Below, piece after piece: positions 41,362 to 53,117 of a DNA stretch of 64,000 nt. The notes below the pieces were generated by a model. It was given only the letters and a program-made list of their open reading frames with translations. It was not told the DNA's origin and did not search any database. The translations under genes were made by a program, and so were the position numbers. Source of the stretch: Forficula auricularia (lineage: Eukaryota; Arthropoda; Insecta; Dermaptera; Forficulidae); assembly GCA_024734495.1 (NCBI GenBank), contig JALMQS010000030.1, forward strand, positions 35,509,555-35,573,554. The letters run 5' to 3'. Positions within the stretch are counted from its first letter, which is position 1; each line of letters begins with the position of its first letter.

Positions 41362-44212
41362 CGTAGTCCTGACTTGTAGCTCCTTGAAGTGACGGGTAGA
41401 GATGTCTCCGCCCCCACAATCCAAACTCCCATCTTCAGCTAAAAGAAAAGAAACAAACACATGAATAAATAATAAAAAAATTAATTGTATTATAAAGTAT
41501 ATCATCGAAAAATAACCATTCTTGTGCACTAAGTAAAATATTATTTAGAATGTAGTAAATAATTTTGTCAAACACTCAATTATTTAAGAAAAAAAGAGAC
41601 AAAAATAAATTATGTAATATTATATATTCACCTTCTGAAATATGCACAGGGCGATCTATCTATCTCTTGTCTTTCTCATCGTCTCTTGATGTTGAAAAAT
41701 TTTCTTTGAGTAAATGCCTATAACACTTGACATAAACATTAGTAGGAATCCCCCCCCCCCACCTTTTGCTACATACTAATTTAGTTATCAAGACGTATGT
41801 AGTAAACGAAATAGATCCCTTTAATTCGCGGAAAATTCAAATTTTTTTCATTTAAATCAAATTTTATAATTTGAAATATCAGAGTAAAATTCGAATTCTT
41901 ATAATCGGACTTCGAGAGAGCCTGAAGTCGTATGTATCAGTGAGAATGGCCTTGATTTTTTGGAATACAGATAGAACGAGAGACCAGGGCGAGCTGAAAG
42001 AGATATCCTACCTAACAATTCCACTTGCCTCATCTATACAAGACTGACAAATTATAAATACCATGTGTGCAGTGCACTGTCTCCGCTAATCGGGCGGCAG
42101 AGCCCTCGTGCCCCTAGCCACAAAACAGCCGCTCTTCTTCCTTAGGCTAATCCATGGGAAGCAACGGACAACCTTCTGGTCTTCGTTCTAGTCCATAGAG
42201 CCACCTCAAACCCGCCCTCAAAGACACATAGTCAGCAGGATCCCATTACCACCCCATTGTTCCATTTGAACAAGGCGTCAAGCGACGACTTTTCGGTAAG
42301 ACACAAATCATGCAAGCACATGCACGAACCTGGACCTCGATCTTTTAAAATCCGATCGAATCGGTCACTTCCCTGGTGATTCGTTATGGGTCCAACAAAT
42401 GGGTGGCATCAATTTTAGCTCTCTTGTGGGTTTTAATACTAAAATAAGCTTAAAACTAAATTGGAGGGCACAAGAGAGAACAACACATAACAAAATATCC
42501 CTAAGAGCCCTAAGATAGACGACACCACATTTACTGTCTCCAGGAACGAAATCAAAGGGAAGAGTGCAGGTCCCCAATACACAATGAGACATCTTCACCG
42601 TTGGCATGGCATACATCCCACCTTCCCTCTAAACTAAATACTCTATTGCATACTAGATCTACTAAAACTATGAATTTAATTTTAATAATTTTCTATCACA
42701 TATTCGGAATCTAAGAATTCAATTTGATATTAAATAAAATAGCGATGAATCCCATCGGTGGTCGAGGCGGTGAAGCCTGAAAATCCCTACCCAAAATCCA
42801 CTAATGTAATACATTCTCACTTTGAGAAGATCCTCTAATTTGTTGCTTCACTACAGACTGATGAAGATGAAATAGCGATCTGAAAATTCTTAATCTGATT
42901 TTCTTTTACGTTAAAAAATTAATAAGTGATTTTAATTTATTATTGATAGTAAGATTTCCAAAAAATTCAAAACTAAAATAAAATGAAAATCAATTTAAGA
43001 TATGATCAAGATTAATTTGATCTAATATTGCATTTATGAAACATTTAATAGCCAAGTTATTTAATTAAAAATTTATTAAATTATAATTGAAAGAAAAAAC
43101 TTTAATATAATATATGAAAATAAGTTAAATATTACATTTTATGATTGTAACTATAGGGTGTGCTGTAAAAGAGAGACATCCAAATTCTTTGCCTATTATA
43201 ATCTAGCTAATCCCTTTGAAATCTTTAACTAAATGCCACGCTAAAAAATATATATACTCATATTTTGTGCGCTTTTGGTGAGAAGAACATCAGTGTGTCG
43301 GATGTGATAAAAGACAGCATCGAAATATCACCAAAGTGTAGGATCCATGAAAAAGAAGAGAAAATAAAGTTAGAAATTATATAAATTTATATTAAATATA
43401 ATATTAGCTTAGGTAAATTAAAAATATGAAAATGAATGAAATTTAATTTATCATTGAGAAATTTACTCTACCATTTTTGATAAGAATTTTGAATAAAGAG
43501 CATTGAAAGCTCTGAAATAAGGGGGATCTAATTTTATAACTCAAGAAGGTTCGAGGGATAATTAAAAATAATGAAATCTTCATGTCAATATCTATGAAAT
43601 TACGAAAACAGAAGATATTCATATAGAATAAATACTAACCTCGTCGTTAAAAGAAAAGGCTCAACTCGCAGGGAGCCAAATGATCTCGTTGCTCAGGTAA
43701 TTTTGTCACCTTTAAAAAAATATTGCAAAATTAGTATACTACATATATATCGAGAGAGGAACTTTTGAAATTAAACAATCTATAAATTAAATTAAATTTT
43801 TAATTTGAAAACATAAGAAAACATTCTAAAGTGAAATATCTAAAAACATATTAAGTTTGAAATTACTATTATAGAAATAAATATAGTTAATAGGCACGTA
43901 CCTGATAGACCCTGGTGAGAGACTAGGTCATCTCGATGAAACGATGCCTTCTTTCTATAAAAATAAACAGCTATGAATTTAAAGGTATATTATGTTAATA
44001 AATATAATTTTTAACTTACCTGATTTGATCTAGAAGCAAATCCCTTTTTGGGAGACATTATGAGATTCCTGGAAAATTGTTCACAAGAGTGGTGTTCCAT
44101 TGCCTTCCTCTGGATTTATTAAGATGTTTCTCATTTTCGTCATAGATGAAAATTATTCTGGCTGAAACCAGATGCGATCCCGAGTAAGTTCGAAGTCTTT
44201 TACCCACTCCAT
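41362..44212 (-). other. Candidate spliced host transcript, four exons
   Basis: Four minus-strand segments are bounded by good splice signals. 44212-44020: acceptor TTTTTTTAAAG, donor CAG|GTAAGT. 43954-43902: acceptor TTTTTATAG, donor CAG|GTACGT. 43709-43640: acceptor TTTTTTTAAAG, donor GAG|GTTAGT. 41438-41362: acceptor TTTCTTTTAG, donor ACG|GTAGGC. An ATG with a short frame (MSPKKGFASRSNQ) ends the first, but the joined reading meets stops. They could be 5' untranslated exons or a long non-coding RNA. The evidence is splice-site quality alone. Confidence 0.35.
42855..42900 (+). ncRNA. Hammerhead-like core
   Basis: CTGATGA (42858-42864), AGAT-GAAATAGCG-ATCT (4-bp stem II adjoining the core with no extra base), GAAA (42882-42885), ATTCTTAAT, C. 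The invariant bases are present, but the flanking stem I does not pair well. It is isolated, not in an obvious foldback. Confidence 0.45.
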
Positions 44213-44335
44213 CTTTAAAAAAATAAATTAAAATTGATCAAAGAGCTTGTCTAGATGTATTACTATATGTTAATAAAGACATATTTTCAAAGAAGTAATT
44301 TATATTGTTAGAGTTCGTGGATGTGATGAAACTGT

Positions 44336-44991
44336 ACTAGATGAAGGAGGAGGTATCAGCTATCGATGGAATCACTGGGATCACTATCTTTAATAAAACG
44401 TTTCGGCCTGAATTTTATTTGGCCATCTTCAGTTAATTAGGAGTTATACACAAAATGTGGTACACATATGTGATCGAACCAAGCCTTGTCAAAAATAAAA
44501 AAAATTTTAGCTTCATGTAAACTTCTAGTTTAAATTTCCCCCACCCTTCAGTGGCATGTAAAACAACGATAAACCCAATTTTTCAACCAAAACTAAATTG
44601 AATTATAAATGTTTCCTTATTAATTCGGACCCTCTCAACTTTTTATAGTGAATTCAATTTCATTAACCTCTAATTTCCTCAACTAAAAAAAGAGAAATAA
44701 TTTTCACAATGATAAATGAAAACCCCCTTATTTATAACGTGCCTGGACCCAAAAGTTTGATTACTTTCATTCTGAAACTTTTGGGTCCAGGCACGTTATA
44801 AATTTACATAAAGCTAAAAAAAATTTATTTTTGACAAGGCTTGGTTCGATCACATATGTGTACCGCATTTTGTGTATAGCTCCTAATTAACTGAAGATGG
44901 CCAAATAAAATTCAGGCCGAAACGTTTTATTAAAGGTGTTTTATTGAACCCAGTGATTCCATCTTTGGCTGATACCTCCTCCTTCATCTAG
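44336..44991. mobile_element. PLE-type foldback with hammerhead-like ends
   Basis: Arms run from TAGATGAAGGAGGAGGTATC to its inverse at 44975-44991, with a tight centre at 44736-44806 (ATAACGTGCCTGGACCCAAA and inverse). Outward-facing CTGAAGATGGCC..GGCCGAAACGTT lies at 44426-44396 (minus) and 44891-44925 (plus). No coding sequence. Confidence 0.75.
44891..44930 (+). ncRNA. Hammerhead-like core in foldback arm
   Basis: CTGAAGA, T, GGCC-AAATAAAATTCA-GGCC, GAAAC, GTT. CUGANGA and GAAA are intact and stem II is a 4-bp GC helix. The cleavage triplet reads GUU. The minus-strand twin is at 44396-44432. Confidence 0.5.
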
Positions 44992-45365
44992 TGAAGTAAT
45001 TCATATGTAATGTGAAAACTGAAGAAGATGAAATTATTTTTAAAATATTTATTTATTGGAGGGAAATGTAAAACTTTTCAAATCTTCGACATGCTCTTTA
45101 CAAAAGTTGATGAATTGGCAGCACAGAATGTTAAAGGAGAGAAAATCCTCCAAAACGTTAGTTTTTTAGCTAGAAAACTATGACCGCCTAATAAATATAT
45201 TTTATTCGAGATAATTTTTTCACTATCCATGGTCTCCCTTCCAACACTTCTTAGTTAAAGCATGTAATTTCCTTCACTGAATATGTATTCTACAACCAAT
45301 TCTACCATATAAAAAATATGTATCATAAATAGTGGCATTGCCGCTAACATATACATATAGGTACA

Positions 45366-46479
45366 CTAGCTGCAGGCCCGCCTTCGGCGGCCCTTCTTGC
45401 TGGCCAGGGGCACGCCCCCTGGACCCCCAACCCTCGAACCCCCAAACCTACCCATCACCCCCGCACCACCACCCCGCACCATGCCCAACCCCCGCCCACA
45501 CACCACCACCCCAACACTCCATTCCGCACCCTAACCCACTACCCCCACCCCTGAAACCCCCTTCAGCACCCCCACTCCGCACCCTTTCCCAACCCCCGCC
45601 CCTCCCCCCAACACAACCCGCACCCCACGCACCTCGGATCCCGCACCCCATCCACCCCGTGTCTTCCAACCCTGCGCACCACACCCCCGCCTAGCCACCT
45701 GGACCCCACCCCCGCTATGCCCCTGGACTCCACCCCGAACCACCCCCTTCACTCCCACCCTACTCCGCCTCACTCCTCACCCCACCCCCATTCCACCCCC
45801 GCACCCAGTTTTTGCATTTCTAGCCTTCTAGTGACCAACAGATTATGTATACAAAATTTGGTTGAGGTTGGCCCAAGAGAAAGAATTTTCATTTTTTGAC
45901 CCCCCCCCCACACATTTTGGGTGGCTAGTTTTTGCATTTCTAGCTCTCTAGAGGTCCAGAGATTATATATACAATATTTGGTTGAGTTTGCTGAGGACAA
46001 GAATTTATATTTTTTCACCCCCCCCCCCCTTTTTTTGGGTGGGTTTTTGGGGAAATTTTTTTAAACAAAACCTGTCAGAAATCACATCCCTACAACTTTG
46101 TTTATTATAAAATTTTCCGTAGAGTTAATAGTTTAGGAGTTATTTGATAATTTTCATTCGTGCGCCCCCCCCCCCCCCAAACCCCCTTCTGGGGTCAAAA
46201 TATCTAAACGTTATATAGCTAAAAACGTAAGTTAGAAGCCATCTGATGTAAATATGAAAATTTCATAATAATCCCTTCAGCTGTTTTTAGGTGAATCGTG
46301 AGCAACTTTTCGGAAACCACTGAAACAGACAGACATACATACAGACATATAGACCTACATACAGACAGGAATTTTGTTGAGAGTGTTTTTGTTCATAAGT
46401 TTGCTTGAAACGTGTGCAACCAAAATTTGGCGTGATTTGGAGCAATGTACAGACAAAACCTTAATTTTATATATATAGA
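45366..46479 (-). mobile_element. Complete non-autonomous Helitron
   Basis: On the minus strand it starts A|TCTATATATA (46479) and continues AAATTAAGGTTTTGTCTG. It ends with the hairpin CCGCCGAAGGCGG, then CCTGCAGCTAG before T (45366). TC..CTAG ends, a subterminal hairpin and an A/T insertion site are the Helitron hallmarks. The 1114-bp interior has a CAGACATACATACAGACA stretch, two ~115-bp modules and a 430-bp G-rich tract. There is no helicase or Rep domain, so it needs an autonomous partner. Confidence 0.85.
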
Positions 46480-46677
46480 TGGAAATCTCAAAACTATCCA
46501 GTTTGAAACTTTGAAATACTTCAACAAGTTTATATTATGAACTCTCCAATATAAATCTCTTATAGGTATTACTCAGTGGTTGAATGATTTCAAAGTTTTC
46601 TTCCCTTATATCAGGGGTGCAATGGACTTACGAGTTTCCCACTTGAAAGTGACGATATGCAAAATATGTAGGTATAT

Positions 46678-46949
46678 ATATAATTCATTTGTTTAAGAGT
46701 AATTATAGTTTCGAAGGTTTGATGATCATTATTATTCTTTTTAATTAGAAATGTTTATCTGTTATTTCTCACGGGGTCAATTACTCGATTAGAAATAGAA
46801 TGCCATAGCAAGCTAGCCACAAAACGAATTTTCTATATTCGATTGGGTAATTGACCACATGAGAAATATCAGATAAAATATTTCTAGTTAAAAGACTGAT
46901 GATGAAAATTAAACCTTCCAAACTATAGTCTCAAACAAATAAATTATAT
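46678..46949. mobile_element. PLE-type foldback (uninterrupted relative of 6261-6802)
   Basis: Arms read TTCATTTGTTTAAGAG and CTCAAACAAATAAATTATA. The inner stem uses CAATTACTCGATTAGAAATA and its inverse. At 46896 the sequence is CTGATGA, then GAAAATTAAACCTTC, CAAACTATAGTCTC, a hammerhead layout with the GAAA changed to CAAA. Confidence 0.65.
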
Positions 46950-47690
46950 ATATTCATATGAGAAGTATTTTAATTTTGGAAAGACGAACTGGTGGAATTT
47001 CAATAGAGAATTGATAGAAGGCAGTCCAAGAAAAAAGGACAATTAAAATTTCGAATAAAATAAAGTATAAATCCATTTTTGAAAAAGGGAAGATTCCAAA
47101 ACGTCGGTTTTTAAGATGATAAAAATGACTTTCTAATGAATTTAATTTTTAAGGAAATTTGTTTCATTATCTTTGGGCTGCCTTCCAACCATCCATCTAT
47201 ATTTTTATATTTGGTATATTTATTATTTATATGTTTATTTGCATCAAGCAGAGAATAACCTTATTGATTTCTCTTTATTAATTAACAACGCTGCTACTCT
47301 CGGCAAAACAAAATCTTTTCAACGAAAACTATTTGATTTTTTATTGGTAATGAAAATATTAAGAAACATCTTATGTATTTAATAAAATAGAAGATTAATT
47401 TTATTTTGATTATCGCAAATCTATAGGATTGAAGAAATAAATAAATAATAATAAAGTTAAGAACAATAATAAAAAGACGAAAGGGCGCTTTTATAAGAAT
47501 AGACACCGCCTGACCACCGCAACCTGTCCCGACTTGCAGCGAAACATGTCAGTACTTGTAGACTACCCCGAATCCGAGTTGATGGTTTATTGAAAAGAAA
47601 TAGCTAATTTATAATTTTATTATTATTATTATTAAAAGGGCGCTTTTATCATCATCGCATGATGATTATTGAAGAAAAATAAATAAAATT
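46950..47690. other. Mostly unassigned; decayed PLE hairpin at 47085
   Basis: TTGAAAAAGGGAAGATTCC followed by AAAACGTCGG (about 47081-47110) is a decayed version of the hammerhead-like hairpin family. The rest is AT-rich without a gene. Confidence 0.35.
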
Positions 47691-47705
47691 ATACATTTAG
47701 CTGGG

Positions 47706-47892
47706 GGGTCGGTAGGCTAGGCGGTAGCGTGACAGCGAGCTAACCAGGGGACCCGGGTTCGAATCCGACTCGAGGCAGCCAGCTAAAATCTGACCCCCGG
47801 GGGTAGAGACAAATTTTAAAAATATAGCTAGTATCGTAATTGGGCTTATGGCTAGAAAGGCCGAAAAGCCAAAAAAAAAAAAAAAAAAAAAA
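47706..47892 (+). mobile_element. tRNA-derived SINE, full length, with 15-bp target duplication
   Basis: A 187-bp element flanked by ATACATTTAGCTGGG (47691-47705 and 47893-47907). TAGGCTAGGCGGTAGCG resembles the A box and GGTTCGAATCC at 47756-47766 is the B box. The body ends GGCCGAAAAGCC and a poly-A tail. Related copies: 60648-60837 (minus) and 58868-58985 (head only). No protein is encoded; it relies on a LINE. Confidence 0.9.
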
Positions 47893-48266
47893 ATACATTT
47901 AGCTGGGTCACTATTTTCCTCAATAACAATTACATACATATTCAGTTTAATCAAAATATTTTATTTAATAAATTATCTAAAGTATTTATGTTCACCGAAA
48001 TCATAGAAAAACAAAATTATTAGAAAATAAATAATGATTGCTCTATTTAAGACTAATGATCCCATGTATGAATTAAATATCTATGCGTATATATATATTG
48101 TATGAATATAAAATCTAATAATTAAAAGTGTTAATTGAAAAAAGTATAATTAATAAATATTAGAGGAAAGCATGTGGGTACTCAGGTTCAACTCATGAGG
48201 GGATGAACCCCCTCTGATAAGAAATATAAAATTAGTTCTACTAAAATCTTTGAAATGTTGACCTTA

Positions 48267-48439
48267 CCCTAGTAGCACAATGTTTCATACTATATAGTAA
48301 CTAACTATATAGTTGCTGAGAATCTAGTAGTACAATGTTTCAAAACTATATAGTAATCATATAGTATCTATATAGATTCTCAAAAGCTATATAGGCACTA
48401 TATAGTTACTATATAGTATGAAACATTGTGCTACTAGGG
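48267..48439. mobile_element. Palindromic MITE with TA duplication
   Basis: The ends CCCTAGTAGCACAATGTTTC and inverse GAAACATTGTGCTACTAGGG lie between TA dinucleotides. The next 20 bp (ATACTATATAGTAACTA) also pair. The terminal motif is repeated internally once (CTAGTAGTACAATGTTTC). The size of 173 bp and TA site fit Tc1/mariner-type MITEs. Confidence 0.8.
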
Positions 48440-48908
48440 TAAATTTAGAATCTTTCTTAATAAAATATAATTATTATAACATTGGTTTGAATTTATATAT
48501 AGTTATTTAATAATATTATTATTTAAGGGTTAAATACCTTTCGGGGTGGGTGAATGTTGATTATGGATAGGATTGATGGGGTGAATTTGGACACCGAGGA
48601 TAATTAGTTTAATTAGAAGCGAGTTGTCCGGGCGAGCGTTCCAAGGCCTTGGGACAACTGACCAGGGGGGCGCCAAGGAGGCCTGAGTCGGCGGCCGGGC
48701 GGGGACGCGTGGAGGGGGACAGGTAACGGGACTCTAGTTCAGTAAACGCATCATTACTGATGGAAATATTAAAAGAGGGGGCAAGTGGAAAATTCAAAGA
48801 TCCCCTCTTGAAATTCAAATTATTTTTTATTTGATAATTAAAAAGAATATTTAAAGTAATTAATCCGAAGGTTTGAGTATCATTTTTTGAAAATTAGATG
48901 AATTTTTT
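48440..48908. other. GC-rich island at about 48620-48730
   Basis: About 110 bp with many CpG and GGC runs (GGCGGCCGGGCGGGGACGCG) stand out from an AT-rich region and match no repeat here. A GACAG|GTAACG splice-donor-like site follows on the plus strand. Possibly a host exon or promoter. The minus frame 48609-48818 shows no known motif. Confidence 0.35.
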
Positions 48909-49341
48909 ACTTTACCATACAGGGTATGGTCAAGTATTGTAATCGTGCATGAAAAAAGTGGGTTTTTTTTCCTCCTTTTTTCGAAATATCTCAAAAAGGG
49001 CTGAAACTATTTTGATTAAAAAAATTGAGCGAAACCTTGGCATTTTGCTCTACAAAAAAGCGCTAATAAGTGAACATCGGAAAAATTATATTTTTCGAGA
49101 TAATAATTGTTTTGTCAAAATGACTGTTAGTCTGTCTGTCTGTTAGTCTCTGCGTTACCAAATTTTTGTGGACGAGCTAGCTCAAAAACTATTGTGAATT
49201 TTGAAACCAAATTCAACACATAGTTTTGGTCCATTGAGATTAAGAGCTGATTAGATTTTGGAACATATCAACCCAAAATTAATGGGAGTGGAGGGGGGAT
49301 AAAAAATTAAAAATCTAGGCCATTTGAGCAAACTCAACCAA
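48909..49341 (-). mobile_element. Module-bearing TIR element (copy, inverted, truncated)
   Basis: It starts ACTTTACCATACAGGGTATG and reads the family's 3' region inverted, ending in one module (AAACTCAACCA), where it meets the next copy head-on. Confidence 0.65.
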
Positions 49342-49344
49342 TTG

Positions 49345-50244
49345 ACTTTACTATACAACCTGGCTCCTCACTTATATTTAATATTTAATAAAATTATTTA
49401 TATTCATGTAGGGGGTTAGTTTTTGCATTTTTAGACTTCTGGAGGCCTACTGATTATGTTTACAAAATTTGGTTGAATTTGGTTCATAGACCTATATATT
49501 TTCATTTTTTGACCCCCCCCCCCCCCCCATTTTAGCTGTTAGTTTTTGAATTTTTAGATTTCTGTGAGCCCACGGATTATGTATACAAAATTTAGTTGAG
49601 TTTGGTACAAGGTTCTAGTTTTTTAATTTTTTGACCCCCTCCCCCCCATTTTTGGCGGTTAGTTTTTGCATTTTTAGACTTCTGGGCCTATGGATTATTT
49701 ATAAAAAATTTGGTTACAAGGGCCTAGACTTTCATTTTCTGACCCCACACCCCTCCTCCCCCCCATTTTGCGCGGTTAGTTTTGCATTTTTAAACTTCTG
49801 GGGGTCTACGGATTATGTATACAAAATTTGGTTGAGTTTGCTCTAAATGGCGTAGATTTTTAATTTTTAACCCCCCCCCTTAATTTTTGCTCGATATGCC
49901 CCAAAATTTAATCAGCTCTTAATCTCAATGCACTAAAACTACGTGTTAAATTTGGTTTTGATATTCACACTAGTTTTTGAACTAGCTCGTCCACAAAAAT
50001 TTTATAACGCACGACTAACAACCAGACTAACAGACATTTTGACAAAAAAGTTATTATCTCGAAAAATATAATTTTTTCGATGTTTACTTATTAGGCTTTT
50101 TTGTAGACCAAAATGCCATGGCTTCGCTTAATTTTTTTAATCAAAATTGTTTTAGCCGTTTTTGAGATATATCGAAAAAAGAAGCAAAAAAACACATTTT
50201 TCATGCACGATTACAATACTTGACCATTCCCTGTATGGTAAAGT
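49345..50244 (+). mobile_element. Module-bearing TIR element, most complete copy
   Basis: Left end ACTTTACTATACAACC, right end CTGTATGGTAAAGT. It carries four to five ~120-bp modules (starts near 49413, 49530, 49655, 49770) followed by the conserved 3' region (GATATGCCCCAAAATTTAA, AGCTCGTCCACAAAAATTT). At 900 bp it is longer than copy 1 purely through extra modules. Confidence 0.7.
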
Positions 50245-51329
50245 AAAAATTTCAAAAAGTGGAGTAAATCGTTTTGGCCTGTTAACCGCTAAATAATAAA
50301 TTATATAATTAAATATTTAATTTCCACTGTCCCAGTCTTCATTTATTAATACCCTTTGAAATTGTTTGATGAAATGCTATGAAATTCTCTTCCTATATTT
50401 TGATATAATTGAGTTAAATATTTATAAAGAGATACAAAAGTTTTCATTTTTTTTTCTGAGGGTAAATAACCTCTCCCCGGATTATATAAGTATATATATA
50501 TATGAAATTAAATAAAGAAATATTATAAAAGGAAAGGATAGCCATACAAGCTCGAAAATATATAGGCATATGAATAAACAAGGAATACACTTTTTTCAGA
50601 GATGTTATGCATCGTAAATAATTTGAATAGCTCCCGAAACGCTGGAATAAATTAAACAAAACCTAGTCTAGTTGGTTGATAATTTATGACAAGCGGACCC
50701 CATGGAGGCCTCGGAATCGCAGCTTTTTGCATTTTGAAACAATAGAGGCTTCCCTCTGCCCCTAGAACAGACGCGATTGCTTTGTGTGGAGATTGTTTCT
50801 TTTTTGCTTTTTTTGTTTTTATTAGCTTCATATATAAATAATCCACTATCAATTGACCTAGGCAGCAACTCAACCGTGGTACATGACCTCTGTAGCCGGA
50901 AGGGTATTTCCATTTTAATTGCATTAAAAATACGAGAAAAAAAAATTATAAATGAAATAAAATATATGTAAAAATTTAAGTATTTGAAATAAATCATAGA
51001 TTTTGTTTACGCGAAAACAGAAAGAATTTTCGCAGTAATAAACTAATCTGTAATAGTAGTAATTTAGTAGATTAAAAACTGTCATTGTCGTCTAGCTAAT
51101 AACAAAATGTACAATGTGTGTGATGTCTTGGAGAATTTTATATTTTCAAGTTGAATGACGAAAGTTTGGAAGATTCGATATGTAGTGACCCCGCGGTTCC
51201 TAATACACCGAGAGCTACTGAGCAATTTGGAAGCTGATTTCAGAACCCAAATAACATATCCCATACTGTAGTGTGATCAGCACACAATCCGAAAGTCAAA
51301 TTCTTACTCGCCAAATAAAGATGTTGAAA
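50245..51329. other. Unassigned stretch
   Basis: Several short overlapping frames at 50650-51000 lack known motifs. No repeat boundary was recognised. Confidence 0.3.
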
Positions 51330-51650
51330 ATAACCATCCAAAATGGGGGGGGTGTCAAAAAACTCAACCAAATTTTGTATACATATTCTGTGGACCCCCA
51401 GAAGGCTAGAAATGGAAAAACTAACCTCCAAATTGGTGGGAGGGTCAAAAATGGAAATTCTAACCATTTCGACCAAACTCAACCGAATTTCGTATACCTA
51501 CATATTCTGTGGACCCCCAGAATGCTAGAAATGCAAAAAACTAACGCCCAAAATGGTGGGAGGGTCAAAAATGAAAATTATAACCCTTTCGAGCAAACTC
51601 AACCAAATTTCGTATACCTACATATTCTGTGGACCAATAATAATCAAAAC
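51330..51650 (-). repeat. Three tandem ~115-bp modules, inverted
   Basis: The units contain AATGGTGGGAGGGTCAAAAA, AACTCAACCAAATTTTGTAT, ACATATTCTGTGGACC and GCTAGAAATG. They are not within recognisable transposon ends. The frame 51273-51668 is this repeat translated. Confidence 0.75.
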
Positions 51651-51654
51651 GTCA

Positions 51655-51895
51655 AAAACCTAATGTAGAATTGTTATTCCTCAAGTATTAGATCAGAATC
51701 AATCACTATTTTTGATTTTAACTCGATTTCTCCATGGCTTCAGCAATGGTTACCAATAAAACCGAAACGTCAAAAATCCAATATAGAATGGTTATTCCTC
51801 AAGTAAATTTATTAGATCAGAATCAATCACAATTTTTGATTTTAACTCTATACCTCCATATCTTCAGCAAAGGTAACGGATAAAAAATAACGCAG
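51655..51895. repeat. Direct repeat of about 110-120 bp
   Basis: ACGTCAAAAAYCYAATRTAG through ATTTTTGATTTTAACTC occurs twice (about 51648-51750 and 51768-51868). Each copy ends with CTTCAGCAAWGG. Confidence 0.65.
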
Positions 51896-52690
51896 TTGCT
51901 ATGGTTACTTATAAAATTTACTCCCAAATTTTTATCATTTCACAGCAAGAAGCCTAACCATTCTTACTTAAACAAGTTTAAATGAGCTATATTACCGATC
52001 AAATGAATAAATTTTAAAGTTTTTTTTTTAAATTTTGGTAAAATAAGGAATTTAAAAAAAGTACAATCTTACTCTAGAGTAAAGTACTTTAAAATATACT
52101 TTTACTAAAAACTTTATTTAACCTTTTTTGTTGTCCCCAAGGTACTTAATTAGGATTTTAAATTTCATCAAAATTGGTTAAGTCATTTTCAAGATATTTA
52201 GAAAAACTAAAAAGTACTGAAATAAAGTACTAATGTTTGTGGGCCGATATGTACCAAAAGCTAATCAGCGCTTCATTTTGTTAAACTAATGGTAGGTTTT
52301 CAATTTAATTTCAATCGGTGCAAAGGTGTGGAAAAAATCGTGGACGAAAAAAACGATAACATCCATCCATACATCCCCACGCACTTCCAAAAAAATGGCA
52401 CTTTTTAGCCTCTCGACGAGATCCCTGGAAATTTTTGGCAAAATCGTCACATGCTAAAATTCAACCTAATTGAATACTACAATTTGTAACCTTAATTGAG
52501 TCCATGGGTTCCGTAGTCTTTACCTGAGGACCCTTTGAAGTCCTGCTTGGCGCGAGAGCGATTACAATACTTTACCCATGTTTCGCATTGGTTAAAGTAA
52601 AAAACAATGAATTGTGTAAATTTTATTTCAAATATTTCTATAAAAACATTTTTTTGTTTTGAACAGTATATTGGTTCTCGAAATGAAAAC
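51896..52690. other. Unassigned; decayed module-family tail at 52230-52610
   Basis: GATATGTACCAAAAGCTAAT and GATTACAATACTTTACCCATG are diverged versions of the 3' region of the TIR family at 2245, so this is probably an old copy. Confidence 0.4.
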
Positions 52691-52699
52691 TAACACAAC

Positions 52700-53117
52700 T
52701 AAAATTGGGGGGGGGGTGAAAATTCTAGTCCTTTCGACCAAACTATGTATACAAAATTTGCTTAGTTTTTGCATTTCTAGCACTTCTGGGGCTACAGTAT
52801 ATATTTAGAGGATTTGATTGAGTTGGTCAAAAGGGTTAGAATTTTCATTTTTGACCCTCTCTCCCATTTTGGGTGGTTACTTTTTGCATTTCTAACCTTC
52901 TGGGGGTTCACAGAATATGTTTACAAAATTTGGTTGAGTTTGGTTGGAAGGGCTAGAATTTTCGTTTTTGGCCCCCTCCTTTTTGGTCTGATAATGTTTA
53001 TTAAAAAAAATAATTATTTTATGTTATTTTCAAAAATATATTCAGTTTTTTTCTAGTTAAATTTTTTTTCATTTTTTCACCTCTTCAAAATGTGGTAGAT
53101 CTTTATGCCCCACCCTG
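52700..53117. mobile_element. CAGGGTG-type TIR element, right part
   Basis: It ends CACCCTG followed by TA, with CTTTATGCCCCACCCTG matching the right end at 59401. It contains three modules. The left terminus is lost. Confidence 0.6.

Noticed and set aside
42365..42616. 83-codon minus-strand frame with a hydrophobic stretch
   Set aside because: No motif or splice support. It lies in the long intron of the candidate transcript, but I found no good splice sites around it.
45332..45773. Frames of 78-120 codons, proline- or glycine-rich
   Set aside because: They come from the C-rich tract of a non-autonomous Helitron and are open on both strands because of base composition. The same applies to those at 1088-1333, 16331-16896 and 21102-21524.
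51240..51668. Frames of 61-131 codons
   Set aside because: They are translations of three tandem ~115-bp modules found in many non-coding elements.
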